From: Actinomycetota bacterium
Lineage (GTDB): Bacteria > Actinomycetota > Actinomycetes > Actinomycetales > Dermatophilaceae
Length of the DNA stretch: 64,000 nucleotides
Assembly: GCA_020161845.1 (NCBI GenBank)
Contig: JAIUNK010000001.1
Coordinates: 124,001 to 188,000, forward strand
Direction of reading: 5' to 3'
Part shown: one piece after another, positions 28,267-39,618 of the stretch
Layout of the letters: every line of letters begins with the position of its first letter
Numbering within the stretch: position 1 is the first letter of the stretch
Notes under the pieces: model-generated
The model's database searches: none
Told to the model about the DNA's origin: nothing
Seen by the model: only the letters and a program-made list of their open reading frames with translations
Position numbers and translations under genes: made by a program

Positions 28267-28353
28267 GGCGCCCCCTCGTCGCGCGCGCCCTCGTCGGCGC
28301 CCCCTCGTCGCGCGCGCCCTCGTCGGCGCCCCCTCGTCGCGCGCACCCTCGTC
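28267..28353. repeat. Three tandem 29-bp repeats
   Basis: Unit begins GGCGCCCCCTCGTCGCGCGC and ends GCCCTCGTC. Copies one and two are identical; copy three has one substitution. They directly follow the 46-bp palindrome and end 17 bp before the Nudix stop codon. No spacer structure, so not a CRISPR. Confidence 0.8.
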
Positions 28354-28370
28354 GGGTCCGGGGCCGGCGG

Positions 28371-28874
28371 CTACTCGCCTGGGTGGCTGGCCGGGTCGGC
28401 GCCGTCCTCCAGGTACAGGGTCTCCGGCCCCGGTTCACCGTCGCGCAGCACCCGCTGGAGCAGCCGGGCCGTCGCGGCGGCGGCGCAGTCCGCGATCTCC
28501 GGCGGGGTGCACCAATGCACGGCGCGAATCTCGTGCGGCTCCAGGCGGAACGTGCCGGGCAGCGCCTCGGCGTGCCGACCCAGGTCGAAGAGGAAGACGA
28601 CAGCGTCGTCCCAGCCGCTCCAGGGGGACAGCCAGTTCACCGCGAGCAAGCGGTGCGCCTGAAACAGCGCCCCGAGCTCCTCGCGCACCTCCCGCAGGGT
28701 GCCCAGGCGGGGCGGTTCGGCGGGCTCGACGACGCCGCCGGGCAGGTCCCAGGTCTGCTTGTAGGTCAGCTCGCACAGCAGCACCCGGCCGGCCTCGTCC
28801 CGGATCAGACCGTGGCCGATCACCCTGGTCTTGGGCAGGCGCGCGTTGAGCCGGCGGATCCGTTCTTCCTGCAT
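28371..28874 (-). CDS. Nudix hydrolase
   Basis: A 167-residue Nudix protein. The catalytic box reads G-V-V-E-P-A-E then seven residues and REVREELGA, matching GX5EX7REUXEEXGU exactly. It hydrolyses a nucleoside diphosphate linked to another group; the substrate is unknown. WDLPGGVVEPAE and the acidic ending are ordinary for the family. The ATG is chosen for the GGGGAG five bases ahead; a GTG thirteen codons upstream is less likely. It stands alone 139 bp downstream of the glycyl-tRNA synthetase gene, and its 3' side runs into a set of tandem repeats. Confidence 0.92.
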   Translation of the reverse strand: MQEERIRRLNARLPKTRVIGHGLIRDEAGRVLLCELTYKQTWDLPGGVVEPAEPPRLGTLREVREELGALFQAHRLLAVNWLSPWSGWDDAVVFLFDLGRHAEALPGTFRLEPHEIRAVHWCTPPEIADCAAAATARLLQRVLRDGEPGPETLYLEDGADPASHPGE

Positions 28875-29013
28875 GCGCGCTCCCCGCCCTTGCTCGACCG
28901 TCACTGCCCACACGGTAAGGCGGCACGGCCGCGGGGGAAACTCGAAGCCTCCCTCCGCGCCGCCGTGGGGGACGCGGCGCCGCAGTTCTTCGCCGACGGC
29001 TCGGGAGCGGCCC

Positions 29014-32064
<3,051 letters not shown>

Positions 32065-32353
32065 CGTCAGCACAGATAGCAAGGCTACCGGGGTGGTCGG
32101 TCCCGCCCGTACGCCGTCCGCCGGTTCCTGCCGACGACCGTCGATGAGCGCGCACGGCCAGCAGCCCCGCAAACGACCTGGTCGCGGACTCTGCGCCGGA
32201 CACCGCAGGCATCGATGGTCGTCGGGCGTCACAGGGTTCGCCATCGACGGGGCAGACCAGGTCCCTGAGATGCGCCATATCCTCGACACGGCGCGATCGT
32301 GCCGGAAGGAGGCAGGTCGTGGCTGACCTGCCCCGCCGACAGGAGGGGGACGC
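32065..32353. other. Divergent intergenic region
   Basis: 289 bp between the divergent glycyl-tRNA synthetase and LysE genes. No gene is supported. A GCAGACCAGGTC...GACCTGCC type pairing occurs close to the lysE start, and the ribosome-binding site ACAGGAGGGGG precedes lysE. No T-box features for the synthetase side. Confidence 0.4.
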
Positions 32354-33019
32354 ATGACCGTCACGCAGGCTCTGATCTCGTTTGCGCTGGTCGCGGGGTT
32401 GGTCACGATCACCCCCGGGCTGGACACGGCGATGGTGCTGCGGTCGGCCCTGCGCGGCGGGCGGCGCGCGGGACTCCTGACGACGCTGGGGGTCAACGCG
32501 GGCGTGCTCTGTTGGGGGCTCGCGGCGGCGCTGGGGATCTCGGCGCTCCTCGCGGCGTCCACGACGGCGTACGACATGCTTCGGTACGCCGGCGCCGCCT
32601 ACCTGGTCTGGCTCGGGAGCCGCATGCTGCTCGCCGCGGCGCGCCCGCGGGGGCGGGCCCACCGCCTCGGCCCGCTGGACCCCTCCGAACCCGGCGTCGG
32701 GGTCACCGTCGCGCCGCCGACCCCATGGGCGTGTTTCCGGGCCGGCCTCGTGACCAACCTGCTCAATCCCAAGGTGGGGGCGTTCTACGTGGCCCTGCTC
32801 CCGCAGTTCCTGCCCGAGGGCACCCACCCCGCCGCGATGGGCGCGCTGCTGGCGCTGGTCCACAACGTCGAGGGCCTGCTGTTCCTCGGGCTGGTGACGC
32901 TGACGGCCGATGCGTTCCGGCGCCGCCTCACCCGCCCGTCGGTGGCCCGCCGGATCGACGTCACGACCGGAGCGGTGCTCGTCGGGTTCGGCGTGAAGCT
33001 GGCGCTTACCCCGCGCTGA
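32354..33019 (+). CDS. LysE/RhtB-family amino-acid exporter
   Basis: A 221-residue inner-membrane exporter with about six hydrophobic segments. The N-terminal ALVAGLVTITPGLDTAMVL, the loop NPKVGAFYVALLPQFLP and the C-terminal helix are the LysE/RhtB landmarks. It would export an amino acid or derivative; the substrate is unknown. AGGAGG precedes the ATG with good spacing. It is divergent from the synthetase and 134 bp ahead of the indolepyruvate oxidoreductase genes on the same strand, so a link to aromatic amino-acid turnover is possible but unproven. Confidence 0.9.
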   Translation: MTVTQALISFALVAGLVTITPGLDTAMVLRSALRGGRRAGLLTTLGVNAGVLCWGLAAALGISALLAASTTAYDMLRYAGAAYLVWLGSRMLLAAARPRGRAHRLGPLDPSEPGVGVTVAPPTPWACFRAGLVTNLLNPKVGAFYVALLPQFLPEGTHPAAMGALLALVHNVEGLLFLGLVTLTADAFRRRLTRPSVARRIDVTTGAVLVGFGVKLALTPR

Positions 33020-33153
33020 CACGACACCTCGCCTGGTGCCCAGGTGACCCAGGCCACACCGGCCATACCTTCGGTCGCACCGTGAGACGTTTCGTCTCGT
33101 CATCGGCGCTGGCGACTACCCTCCACAAGCACCCGGGAGATGGGGGTGCGGAC

Positions 33154-34914
33154 ATGGCGAGCAGGCAATTGCTGTCGGGAAACGAGGCCATCGCGCTCGG
33201 CGCGTGGGAGGCGGGAGTGGCCGTCGGGTGCGGCTACCCGGGCACCCCCTCGACCGAGATCCTGGAGGCCCTCTTCGACTATCCGGACCTCTATTGCGAG
33301 TGGTCCGTCAACGAGAAGGTCGCCCTCGAAGTCGGGCTGGGCGCGGCGCTCGCCGGCGGCCGGGCGCTGGTCACCATGAAGCACGTCGGCGTCAACGTTG
33401 CGGCCGACCCGCTGTTCACTGCGGCCTACACCGGCGTCGACGCCGGCCTGGTGATCGTCACGGCCGACGACCCCGCGATGCACTCCAGTCAGAACGAGCA
33501 GGACAACCGCAACTACGCGATCGCGGCGAAGATCCCGATGTTCGAGCCCGCCGACGCCGCCGAGGCCGCCGAGTTCACCAAGGCCGCGTTCGAGATGTCG
33601 GAGGAGTTCGACACCCCGGTGTTCCTGCGCACCACGACGCGCCTGTCGCACAGCAAGTCCGTGGTCGAGGTCGCCGAGCGAGCCACCGTGCAGCGGCCCC
33701 GGCACCGGCGCGGGTTCACCAAGAACCCCAGCAAATACGTGATGATCCCCGGCAACGCTCGCGGCCGGCGGATCGTGCTGGAGGATCGCCTGCGGGCGCT
33801 GGGCGAGGCCGTCGAGACCCACCCGGCCAACCGGATCGAATCCCTGCCCGGTCCGGACCGCGGCCCGGACCGAGGCCCAGACCGCGGCGACCCGGACCGC
33901 GGCGGCCCCCGGATCGGCGTGATCACCTCCGGGGTGCCGTACCGCTACGTCCGCGAGGTCGTCGAGCACTCCCCCGGCGGGCCGATCGCCGTCGACATCC
34001 TCAAGCTCGGCATCGTGCACCCGCTGCCGCGCCGGCTGATCACCGAGTTCGCCCGCCGGCACGACACGATCTACGTCGTCGAAGAGCTCGATCCCGTCAT
34101 CGAGACCCAGATCCGGTCCTGGGACCTGCCCGGCGTCGAGATCGTCGGCAAGGCGGCCTTCCCGGGCATCGGCGAGTTCAGCCCCGAGATCGTCCGGGCC
34201 GGCTTCGGGCTCGCCCCCGTCCCGGCCGGGACGCCCACCGCGCTCGCCGTACCGCCACGCCCGCCCGTCCTGTGCACCGGCTGCCCGCATGGCCACGTCT
34301 ACGCGGCGCTGCGCGACAAGGGGATGATCGTCTCCGGCGACATCGGGTGCTACAGCCTGGGGACGCTGCCGCCGTACAGCGCCATGGACACCCTGGTCGA
34401 CATGGGCGCCAGCATCACGATGGCGCACGGCATGGACGCGGTCCTGGAGCGCGAGCCGGACCGCCCGAAGATCGCCGCGGTGATCGGGGACTCGACGTTC
34501 GCGCACTCCGGCCTGACCGGGCTGCTCAACGCCTGCTGGAACAAGCGCGATGGGCTCTACATCGTGCTCGACAACGGCACCACGGCGATGACCGGCACCC
34601 AGCCCAATCCCCTCTCGGGGCAGCGGATGGGGCGCGAGGATGCGTGGGCGCTGAGCTATCCCCATCTGGCCCAGGCCTTCGGCATCCCGGCGGAGAACTT
34701 CGCCCAGGTCGACGCGAACGATCGGCGCGCCGTGACCGCGGCGATCGACGACCTGGTCGACCGCGACGGCGTCCGGCTCCTCGCCGTCGTCGGCATGTGC
34801 GTCATCGAGGCCAAGGAACTACGCAAGATCGGCACGTATGACGACAAGGTCGCGGCCCGCCAGGTCGTGCACCTGCCGCTGCCGAGCCCGCGGGAGGCGG
34901 TGTCCGGTGGCTGA
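33154..34914 (+). CDS. iorA: Indolepyruvate:acceptor oxidoreductase alpha subunit lacking the ferredoxin domain
   Basis: A 586-residue thiamine-diphosphate enzyme subunit that oxidatively decarboxylates aryl-pyruvates from aromatic amino acids to aryl-acetyl-CoA. GNEAIALGAWEAGVAVGCGY and PGTPSTEI open the pyrimidine-binding domain. VLCTGCPHGHVYAAL, DIGCYSLG and IGDSTFAHSGLTGLLN form the ThDP/Mg domain. Classical IorA ends in a two-cluster ferredoxin domain; this one stops at PLPSPREAVSGG with no CxxCxxC motif, so electrons must leave by another route. A repeat GPDRGPDRGPDRGDPDRG expands the linker near residue 235. Its stop overlaps iorB by eight bases. Confidence 0.9.
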   Translation: MASRQLLSGNEAIALGAWEAGVAVGCGYPGTPSTEILEALFDYPDLYCEWSVNEKVALEVGLGAALAGGRALVTMKHVGVNVAADPLFTAAYTGVDAGLVIVTADDPAMHSSQNEQDNRNYAIAAKIPMFEPADAAEAAEFTKAAFEMSEEFDTPVFLRTTTRLSHSKSVVEVAERATVQRPRHRRGFTKNPSKYVMIPGNARGRRIVLEDRLRALGEAVETHPANRIESLPGPDRGPDRGPDRGDPDRGGPRIGVITSGVPYRYVREVVEHSPGGPIAVDILKLGIVHPLPRRLITEFARRHDTIYVVEELDPVIETQIRSWDLPGVEIVGKAAFPGIGEFSPEIVRAGFGLAPVPAGTPTALAVPPRPPVLCTGCPHGHVYAALRDKGMIVSGDIGCYSLGTLPPYSAMDTLVDMGASITMAHGMDAVLEREPDRPKIAAVIGDSTFAHSGLTGLLNACWNKRDGLYIVLDNGTTAMTGTQPNPLSGQRMGREDAWALSYPHLAQAFGIPAENFAQVDANDRRAVTAAIDDLVDRDGVRLLAVVGMCVIEAKELRKIGTYDDKVAARQVVHLPLPSPREAVSGG

Positions 34915-35599
34915 GGGTGGGACGGGCGGCGGTACGTCGGGGGCCGGTGACCGTACGCCGTCCGACGCCGCACCCGCCGTCTTCAACGTGCTGCTCGTCG
35001 GCGTGGGCGGGCAGGGCATCGTGCTGGCCAGCGACATCCTGGCCGAGGCGGCGCTGGAGTCCGGGCTCGATGTGAAGAAGAGCGAGATCCACGGCATGTC
35101 GCAGCGGGGCGGCCCGGTCTTCAGCCATGTGCGGTTCGGACCCGGCCCGGTGCACTCCCCGACGATCCCGCAGGGTGAGGCCGACGTCATCTACGCCCTG
35201 GAGCGGATGGAGCTCCTGCGCTGGGCAGCCTGGGCCCGACCGGATCGCCGTGGCGCGGCCTGTTATGTGGCGCAGGACCTGATGCCCAGCGGGGTGACCG
35301 CCTATCCGGACGGCGTCGAGGACCAGATCGGGGAGCTGTTCGGCACCGTCGTACGGTTCGATCCCCGCGCCATGCGCGACCAGGTCTCCCCCAAGGTGCG
35401 CAATGTCGCGCTGCTCGGTGCGGTCAGCGCGTGGGCGCCGCTGGAGGTGGCCGCGTACGCCGCGGTGCTGCCCCGGCTCTGCCCGCCGGGCACGGCCGAG
35501 GTCAACCTGGCCGCCTTCGACCTCGGTCGCCGCCTGGCCCTGGACACGATCGGCGCCCCGGCGGCCACCGCCGCGGGCTTGGCCGGGCGTGGGCGATGA
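34907..35599 (+). CDS. iorB: Indolepyruvate oxidoreductase beta subunit
   Basis: A 230-residue gamma-type subunit of the 2-oxoacid:acceptor oxidoreductase family. FNVLLVGVGGQGIVLASDIL is the CoA/acceptor-domain glycine-rich motif, and KKSEIHGMSQRGGPVFSHVR is diagnostic of IorB. It forms the working enzyme with the upstream alpha subunit. The N-terminal 25 residues are Gly/Thr-rich and dispensable-looking. GTG start overlapping the iorA stop, with GGGAGG upstream; the frame can be read further upstream but only within iorA. Confidence 0.92.
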   Translation: MAEGGTGGGTSGAGDRTPSDAAPAVFNVLLVGVGGQGIVLASDILAEAALESGLDVKKSEIHGMSQRGGPVFSHVRFGPGPVHSPTIPQGEADVIYALERMELLRWAAWARPDRRGAACYVAQDLMPSGVTAYPDGVEDQIGELFGTVVRFDPRAMRDQVSPKVRNVALLGAVSAWAPLEVAAYAAVLPRLCPPGTAEVNLAAFDLGRRLALDTIGAPAATAAGLAGRGR

Positions 35600-35606
35600 T
35601 GGGGCC

Positions 35607-36551
35607 ATGGCTTCGGTGTTCGGTTCCTTCGGTTCCTCACGGCGCGGTGCCCTGCCCGGTGTGCCGGACTCCGGCGACCGCCGGCCCCGGATCGACGGCT
35701 ATCCGGTCGACCGCATTCCCGAGGTGATCGCCGAGGCCAGACGCGGCCGGCGCCGCCGGGTCACCACGATCGGCGAGGAGGTGCTGGCCCGGCCGTGCCG
35801 CGAGGTCACGCGGTTCGGCACCCCCGGTCTGAAGGCCCTGGTCGACGACCTGCACGCCACGATGGCCGTGTGCCACGGCGTCGGGCTGGCCGCCAATCAG
35901 ATCGGCGTCGACCTGCGGGTGTTCGTCTACGACTGCGAGGACAGCTACGGCATCCGGCACGTCGGTCACGTCGTGAACCCGGTCCTGGAGACCGCTCTGG
36001 AGGGCTCGGGCCGCTCGACCGGCCGGGACACCGCGGAGGAGGGCTGCCTATCCGTGCCGGGGCCGGTCGCGAACGTTCAGCGCGCCCGGGTTGCGGCCGT
36101 GCGCGGCGTCGACCTGTTCGGCAAGCCGGTGCGTATCGAGGCCACCGGCGTGCTCGCGCGCTGCCTGCAGCACGAGTGCGATCACCTCGACGGCACGCTC
36201 TACCTCGACCGGCTCGGCGGCCGAGACCGGAGCAAGGTGCTGAAGGCGCTGCCCGAGCTGCAGGAGCGCACCTGGGCCGCCTGGGACGCGCGGGCCCTCG
36301 AACTGGGCAAGCAGACCTCCGCGCAGCTCTCGCCCGAGCCGCCCGATGTGGACGACGTGCCCGCGCCGCTCGTCGCGGCAGGCGCGGGCGCGGGCGCCGA
36401 GGATCTCGACGCGGGCATCGTGGACTACGACCCCGCGGCGTACGCCGAGGCCCAGCCCACCCCCGAGGTCGAGGAGCTGCCGGCGGAGGCGTCCTACGAT
36501 GACGCCCGCCCCGCCGAGCTCCCCGAGGAGGACGAGTCCCCCCGCGCCTGA
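35607..36551 (+). CDS. def: Peptide deformylase with long acidic C-terminal tail
   Basis: A 314-residue deformylase that removes the formyl group from nascent proteins. The three motifs are intact: GVGLAANQIG near residue 92, EEGCLSVPG near 145 (metal Cys) and QHECDHLDG near 188 (two metal His and the catalytic Glu). The normal enzyme ends by about residue 230. The remaining 85 residues are acidic and Pro/Ala-rich (VDDVPAPLVAAGAGAGAEDL, ELPEEDESPRA), probably disordered. It starts 7 bp after iorB and probably shares its transcript. It converges on the YciI-like gene. Confidence 0.92.
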   Translation: MASVFGSFGSSRRGALPGVPDSGDRRPRIDGYPVDRIPEVIAEARRGRRRRVTTIGEEVLARPCREVTRFGTPGLKALVDDLHATMAVCHGVGLAANQIGVDLRVFVYDCEDSYGIRHVGHVVNPVLETALEGSGRSTGRDTAEEGCLSVPGPVANVQRARVAAVRGVDLFGKPVRIEATGVLARCLQHECDHLDGTLYLDRLGGRDRSKVLKALPELQERTWAAWDARALELGKQTSAQLSPEPPDVDDVPAPLVAAGAGAGAEDLDAGIVDYDPAAYAEAQPTPEVEELPAEASYDDARPAELPEEDESPRA

Positions 36552-36562
36552 CCTGGCCGTTG

Positions 36563-36577
36563 CTGGGCCCGGCCCAG
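36563..36577. terminator. Short hairpin between convergent genes
   Basis: CTGGGCCCGGCCCAG is a compact inverted repeat lying 11 bp after the deformylase stop and 11 bp before the YciI-like stop. It could serve either gene. Weak evidence. Confidence 0.4.
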
Positions 36578-36588
36578 GACTGGCGCCG

Positions 36589-36873
36589 TCAGCCCTGGGC
36601 GAGCACGCCCAGCGTCGGATTCCATTCGGTGACGTCCGCCCCCGTGACCAGCGGCGCGATGGGGTCCTTCGCGAGCAGCGCGCGCACCGCGTCGGCCGAG
36701 TCGGCACGGAAGATCAGCAGGGCGCTGTCGGGAGTGGTGCCCACATAGGGTCCCGACGCGAGCAGAGCGCCGCCCTCGACCAGGGTGGCCAGGTAGGCGC
36801 GGTGCTCGGGCTTGGCCGCGGCGACCTTCTCGGCGTCAGTGGAATAGGTGTAGTGCACGGCGTAGACGGGCAT
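36589..36873 (-). CDS. YciI-like domain protein
   Basis: A 94-residue single-domain YCII protein with a ferredoxin-like fold. AEKVAAAKPEHRAYLATLVE followed by GGALLASGPY shows the conserved His and the LL-x-x-GP signature of the family. YciI proteins are thought to be small enzymes or dimeric binding modules with an Asp-His pair; the reaction here is unknown. No membrane or export signal. It lies 44 bp beyond the thpR stop on the same strand and may be co-transcribed with it. Confidence 0.85.
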   Translation of the reverse strand: MPVYAVHYTYSTDAEKVAAAKPEHRAYLATLVEGGALLASGPYVGTTPDSALLIFRADSADAVRALLAKDPIAPLVTGADVTEWNPTLGVLAQG

Positions 36874-36917
36874 GCCCGCCAGCCTAGGACCCGCCGTGCC
36901 CCGACTCGCGCGCCGGC

Positions 36918-37502
36918 TCACTGCCCGAGCGGGCAGGCGGCCACGATCTCGTAGCGGGGCGCCCGGCGCGGCCCCTGCCCGAGGTAGGACGCGACCAGGC
37001 TGACGGTCGCGGGTGTCCAGCCCGGCCCGGCGTACGACTCCAGCACCCGCACCCAGCGCGTCACGTTCGCGGGCCGGCGCAGCCGCGCGAGGGTCAGGTG
37101 CGCCCGGAACCGTTGCCCGTCGACGTCGGCGCCCGCGGTGGCGAACGCCGTGCGGGCGCCGCGGGCGAGGGCGGTGAGTTCGTCTTGTTCGGACGGTACG
37201 TCGTGCGCCAGTGCGGCCCACAGCACCCGGGCCCGGTCGGGATCCGGAAAGGCGCCGCCCCCGGCCACGGCGAGCGGCCCGAGCCGGCGCCGCTGCGCCG
37301 CCGAGGCCAGCCGCTGCGTCACGTCGTCGAGGAGGTATTCGGGCACGTCGGGCGCGAACGCCAGGGTGAGGTGCCACTGCTCCGGGCCGGCCCAGCGCAG
37401 GTCGGGGTCGGCGTCCCGGCGCGGCTCCAGGAAGGCGTCGAGGTGTTCGACGGCGGCGGCGGGCGGGATCAGGGCGGCGAACAGGCGCAGGGTGCTGGGC
37501 AT
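36918..37502 (-). CDS. thpR: RNA 2',3'-cyclic phosphodiesterase
   Basis: A 194-residue 2H phosphoesterase (ThpR/LigT family). Both catalytic HxTx motifs are present: HLTLAF at residue 44 and HLTLAR near residue 135. RLFAALIPP at the N-terminus is typical of the family. It opens 2',3'-cyclic phosphates on RNA ends and can join some tRNA halves in vitro. The start codon directly precedes the first strand. The 160 bp upstream holds no gene. Confidence 0.93.
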   Translation of the reverse strand: MPSTLRLFAALIPPAAAVEHLDAFLEPRRDADPDLRWAGPEQWHLTLAFAPDVPEYLLDDVTQRLASAAQRRRLGPLAVAGGGAFPDPDRARVLWAALAHDVPSEQDELTALARGARTAFATAGADVDGQRFRAHLTLARLRRPANVTRWVRVLESYAGPGWTPATVSLVASYLGQGPRRAPRYEIVAACPLGQ

Positions 37503-37662
37503 GTGGCGGCCGGATCACGTCGGGCCGGGCGACGGTGCGGGGCCGACGCAGCGTTGTGCGGATCGACCGGGAAACCGGTGGCCGCGGTCGGGGCGAACCC
37601 GTCCGCGGCCACCAGGATGCCAGATGCCGGCTGTCGGCCGTCGTGGGGGGGCCGTCGCGGGG

Positions 37663-39036
37663 TCAGCTCGCGACGGGATGCTCCACGGACCAGGCGCCGT
37701 AGCCGCCGAGCAGGTCGGACACGTCGCCGAAGCCCCGGCTGCGCAGCAGGCTGGCCCCGACGCTGGATCGCCAGCCGCCGGCGCAGTAGAGGACGATCGG
37801 GCGGGTCGAGTCCAGCTCGCCGGTGCGGGTGAGCAGCTGCGGCAGCGGGATGTGCGTGGCACCGGGGATCATGCCCGCGGCTACCTCGCCGGGATTGCGG
37901 ATGTCGACGAGCTGCACGTCGGCGCCCTGATCGTCGAGCTGGTCGACCCGCAGCCGGCTGGCCTGGACGACCTCGCCGGCGTGCCGCTCCAGGTAGCCCT
38001 CGGCGTCGGCGATGTAGCCGAGCACGTTGTCGTAGCCGATCCGGGCCAGCCGGGTCGCGGTGTCCTGCTCCAGCCCGGCGGGGGCCATCAGGATCAGTCG
38101 CTGGTCCGGGGTGAACACCATCCCCGCGGTCTCGGCCATCCGCCCGTCGGCGGGGACGCTGACGGCGTCGCGCAGGTGGCCCGCCGAGAACTCGACGGTC
38201 GGGCGTGCGTCGTGCACGATCGCACCACCGGCCAGCGCGTCCGCGACCTGCTCGTCGGTCAGGGCCGGCACGCTGGCCTGGGCCTCGCGCACGGCCCGCT
38301 GCTGCTTGTTGAGCGTCGCGTTGAAGAGGAAGTAGCCGGGCGCCGTGGGCTGGCCCTCGGTGACCACGGCCACGAACTCCTCCTCGCTCATCGGCTGGCA
38401 GGCGTAGTTGGTGCGCCGCTGATCCCCGATGGTCGACTGCCGCTCGGTGGACAGGTTCTTGCCGCAGGCCGAGCCCGCGCCGTGCGCCGGGAAGACCCGC
38501 ACCTCATCGGGCAGGCCCATGAGCTTGGTCTGGATGGAGTGGTAGAGCTGGCGGCCCAGTTCGTCCGCCGTGGTGCCCACCGAGGCGAGCAGGTCGGGGC
38601 GGCCGACGTCGCCGATGAACAGGGCGTCGCCGGTGAGCACGCCGTACGCCGTGGCGTCGTCCGCGTGCTCGTAGACCAGCACGCTGATCGACTCGGGGGT
38701 GTGCCCGGGGGTCTCCATGATCTCCAGCGTCACGTCGCCGAGGCTGATCCGGTCGCCATCGGCCAGGGGCCGGAACTCGAACTCGGGCGCGGCGGCCTGC
38801 CCGTAGCCGATCCAGGCGCCGGTCTCCTGCGCCAGTTCCAGGTGCCCCGAGACGAAGTCGGCATGGAAGTGGGTGTTGATGACGCCGACGATGGTCAGGT
38901 CGTTGGCCTGCGCCTCGGCGAGGTAGTCCGCGACGTCGCGGCGTGGGTCGATGATGACCGCCTGCCGGCTCGCCTCGTCCGCGACCAGGTACGACGCCTG
39001 CGAGAGGCAGTCCAGGTAGTACTGGGTGAAGATCAT
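37663..39036 (-). CDS. Metallo-beta-lactamase/double rhodanese fusion (CstB-like persulfide dioxygenase)
   Basis: A 457-residue fusion. The N-terminal MBL domain has the metal motif THFHADFVSGH (His56, His58, Asp60), later ETPGHTPESISV and FPAHGAGSACGK, as in ETHE1-type persulfide dioxygenases. Two rhodanese domains follow: the first (about 265-355) lacks a catalytic Cys at the loop (LILMAPAGLEQD), and the second has it (VLYCAGGWRSS). This matches CstB of the staphylococcal cst operon, which turns persulfide into thiosulfate or sulfite. ATG with AAGGAG six bases upstream. It faces the rhodanese and SQR genes across a region with two ATACCCC...GGGGTAT palindromes, so sulfide-responsive repression is likely. 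Confidence 0.9.
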   Translation of the reverse strand: MIFTQYYLDCLSQASYLVADEASRQAVIIDPRRDVADYLAEAQANDLTIVGVINTHFHADFVSGHLELAQETGAWIGYGQAAAPEFEFRPLADGDRISLGDVTLEIMETPGHTPESISVLVYEHADDATAYGVLTGDALFIGDVGRPDLLASVGTTADELGRQLYHSIQTKLMGLPDEVRVFPAHGAGSACGKNLSTERQSTIGDQRRTNYACQPMSEEEFVAVVTEGQPTAPGYFLFNATLNKQQRAVREAQASVPALTDEQVADALAGGAIVHDARPTVEFSAGHLRDAVSVPADGRMAETAGMVFTPDQRLILMAPAGLEQDTATRLARIGYDNVLGYIADAEGYLERHAGEVVQASRLRVDQLDDQGADVQLVDIRNPGEVAAGMIPGATHIPLPQLLTRTGELDSTRPIVLYCAGGWRSSVGASLLRSRGFGDVSDLLGGYGAWSVEHPVAS

Positions 39037-39138
39037 CTGCTGCTCCTTGAGGTGGGTGTCGGCCAGCGTCCGGCACGGTGTCCGGCCCGCGTCCGGCACA
39101 GTTCACCGGGACCGGGCGGGCCGTGCCTTGTGATCTGA

Positions 39139-39154
39139 ATACCCCTAGGGGTAT
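39139..39154. promoter_or_regulatory. CstR/CsoR-type operator 1
   Basis: ATACCCCTAGGGGTAT, a perfect 16-bp palindrome of the kind bound by CsoR-family repressors such as CstR. It lies between divergent sulfur genes, 33 bp (about three helical turns) from operator 2, and is close to where the promoter of the leftward MBL-rhodanese gene should be. Confidence 0.75.
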
Positions 39155-39159
39155 GGTGC

Positions 39160-39190
39160 TTGAGAACCAAGATACCCGGGGGGGTATCGA
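39160..39190 (+). promoter_or_regulatory. Candidate promoter of rhodanese-SQR operon
   Basis: TTGAGA and TATCGA, 19 bp apart, upstream of the rhodanese gene. The -10 overlaps operator 2, which is what a repressor-controlled promoter would show. Modest match to consensus. Confidence 0.4.
39172..39187. promoter_or_regulatory. CstR/CsoR-type operator 2
   Basis: ATACCCGGGGGGGTAT, a near-palindrome with the same ATACCC/GGGTAT ends as operator 1, overlapping the candidate -10 of the rightward rhodanese-SQR operon. Confidence 0.65.
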
Positions 39191-39269
39191 GGGGCAAGTC
39201 CCCGGATCAGCCTCCCTCGGCCACGCCACGGCCCCCTCGGCCGCCACATCCCGAAACGGAGCAGCTGAC

Positions 39270-39587
39270 ATGCGCGAATGCACCCTCGACGACCTCGGTC
39301 GGGCCTACGACGCCGGCGCCACTGTGGTGGACGTCCGCGAGCCGGGCGAATACGCCGGCGGCCACGTCCCCGGGGCGATCCTCATCCCCCTGGCCCAGGT
39401 GGGCGCCCGATTCTCCGAGGTCCCCCGGACCGGTCCGGTCTACGTGATCTGCGCCAGCGGCAACCGCTCCAAGGCCGCGACGACCGTGCTGGAGAACGCG
39501 GGCTTCGAGGCCTATTCGGTCGCGGGCGGCACCGGGGGGTGGGTCCAGCTGGGCCGTCCGGTCGTGACCGGGATGTCCCCGCGCTAA
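39270..39587 (+). CDS. Single-domain rhodanese
   Basis: A 105-residue sulfurtransferase. VVDVREPGEYAGGHVPGA is the rhodanese entry motif and Cys61 in YVICASGNRS is the persulfide-carrying residue. It probably passes sulfane sulfur to or from the SQR product or the CstB-like enzyme. GGAG precedes the ATG. It is the first gene of a two-gene unit with the SQR-like gene 31 bp downstream, behind a promoter overlapped by a CstR-type operator. Confidence 0.92.
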   Translation: MRECTLDDLGRAYDAGATVVDVREPGEYAGGHVPGAILIPLAQVGARFSEVPRTGPVYVICASGNRSKAATTVLENAGFEAYSVAGGTGGWVQLGRPVVTGMSPR

Positions 39588-39618
39588 CGGCGCGGCGGCC
39601 GAACACAGGAGATCTCTG

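Noticed and set aside
28267-28353. Possible CRISPR from three 29-bp repeats
   Set aside because: Repeats are contiguous without spacers and no cas genes are present.
32065-32353. T-box riboswitch upstream of glycyl-tRNA synthetase
   Set aside because: No T-box sequence, specifier loop or antiterminator could be found.
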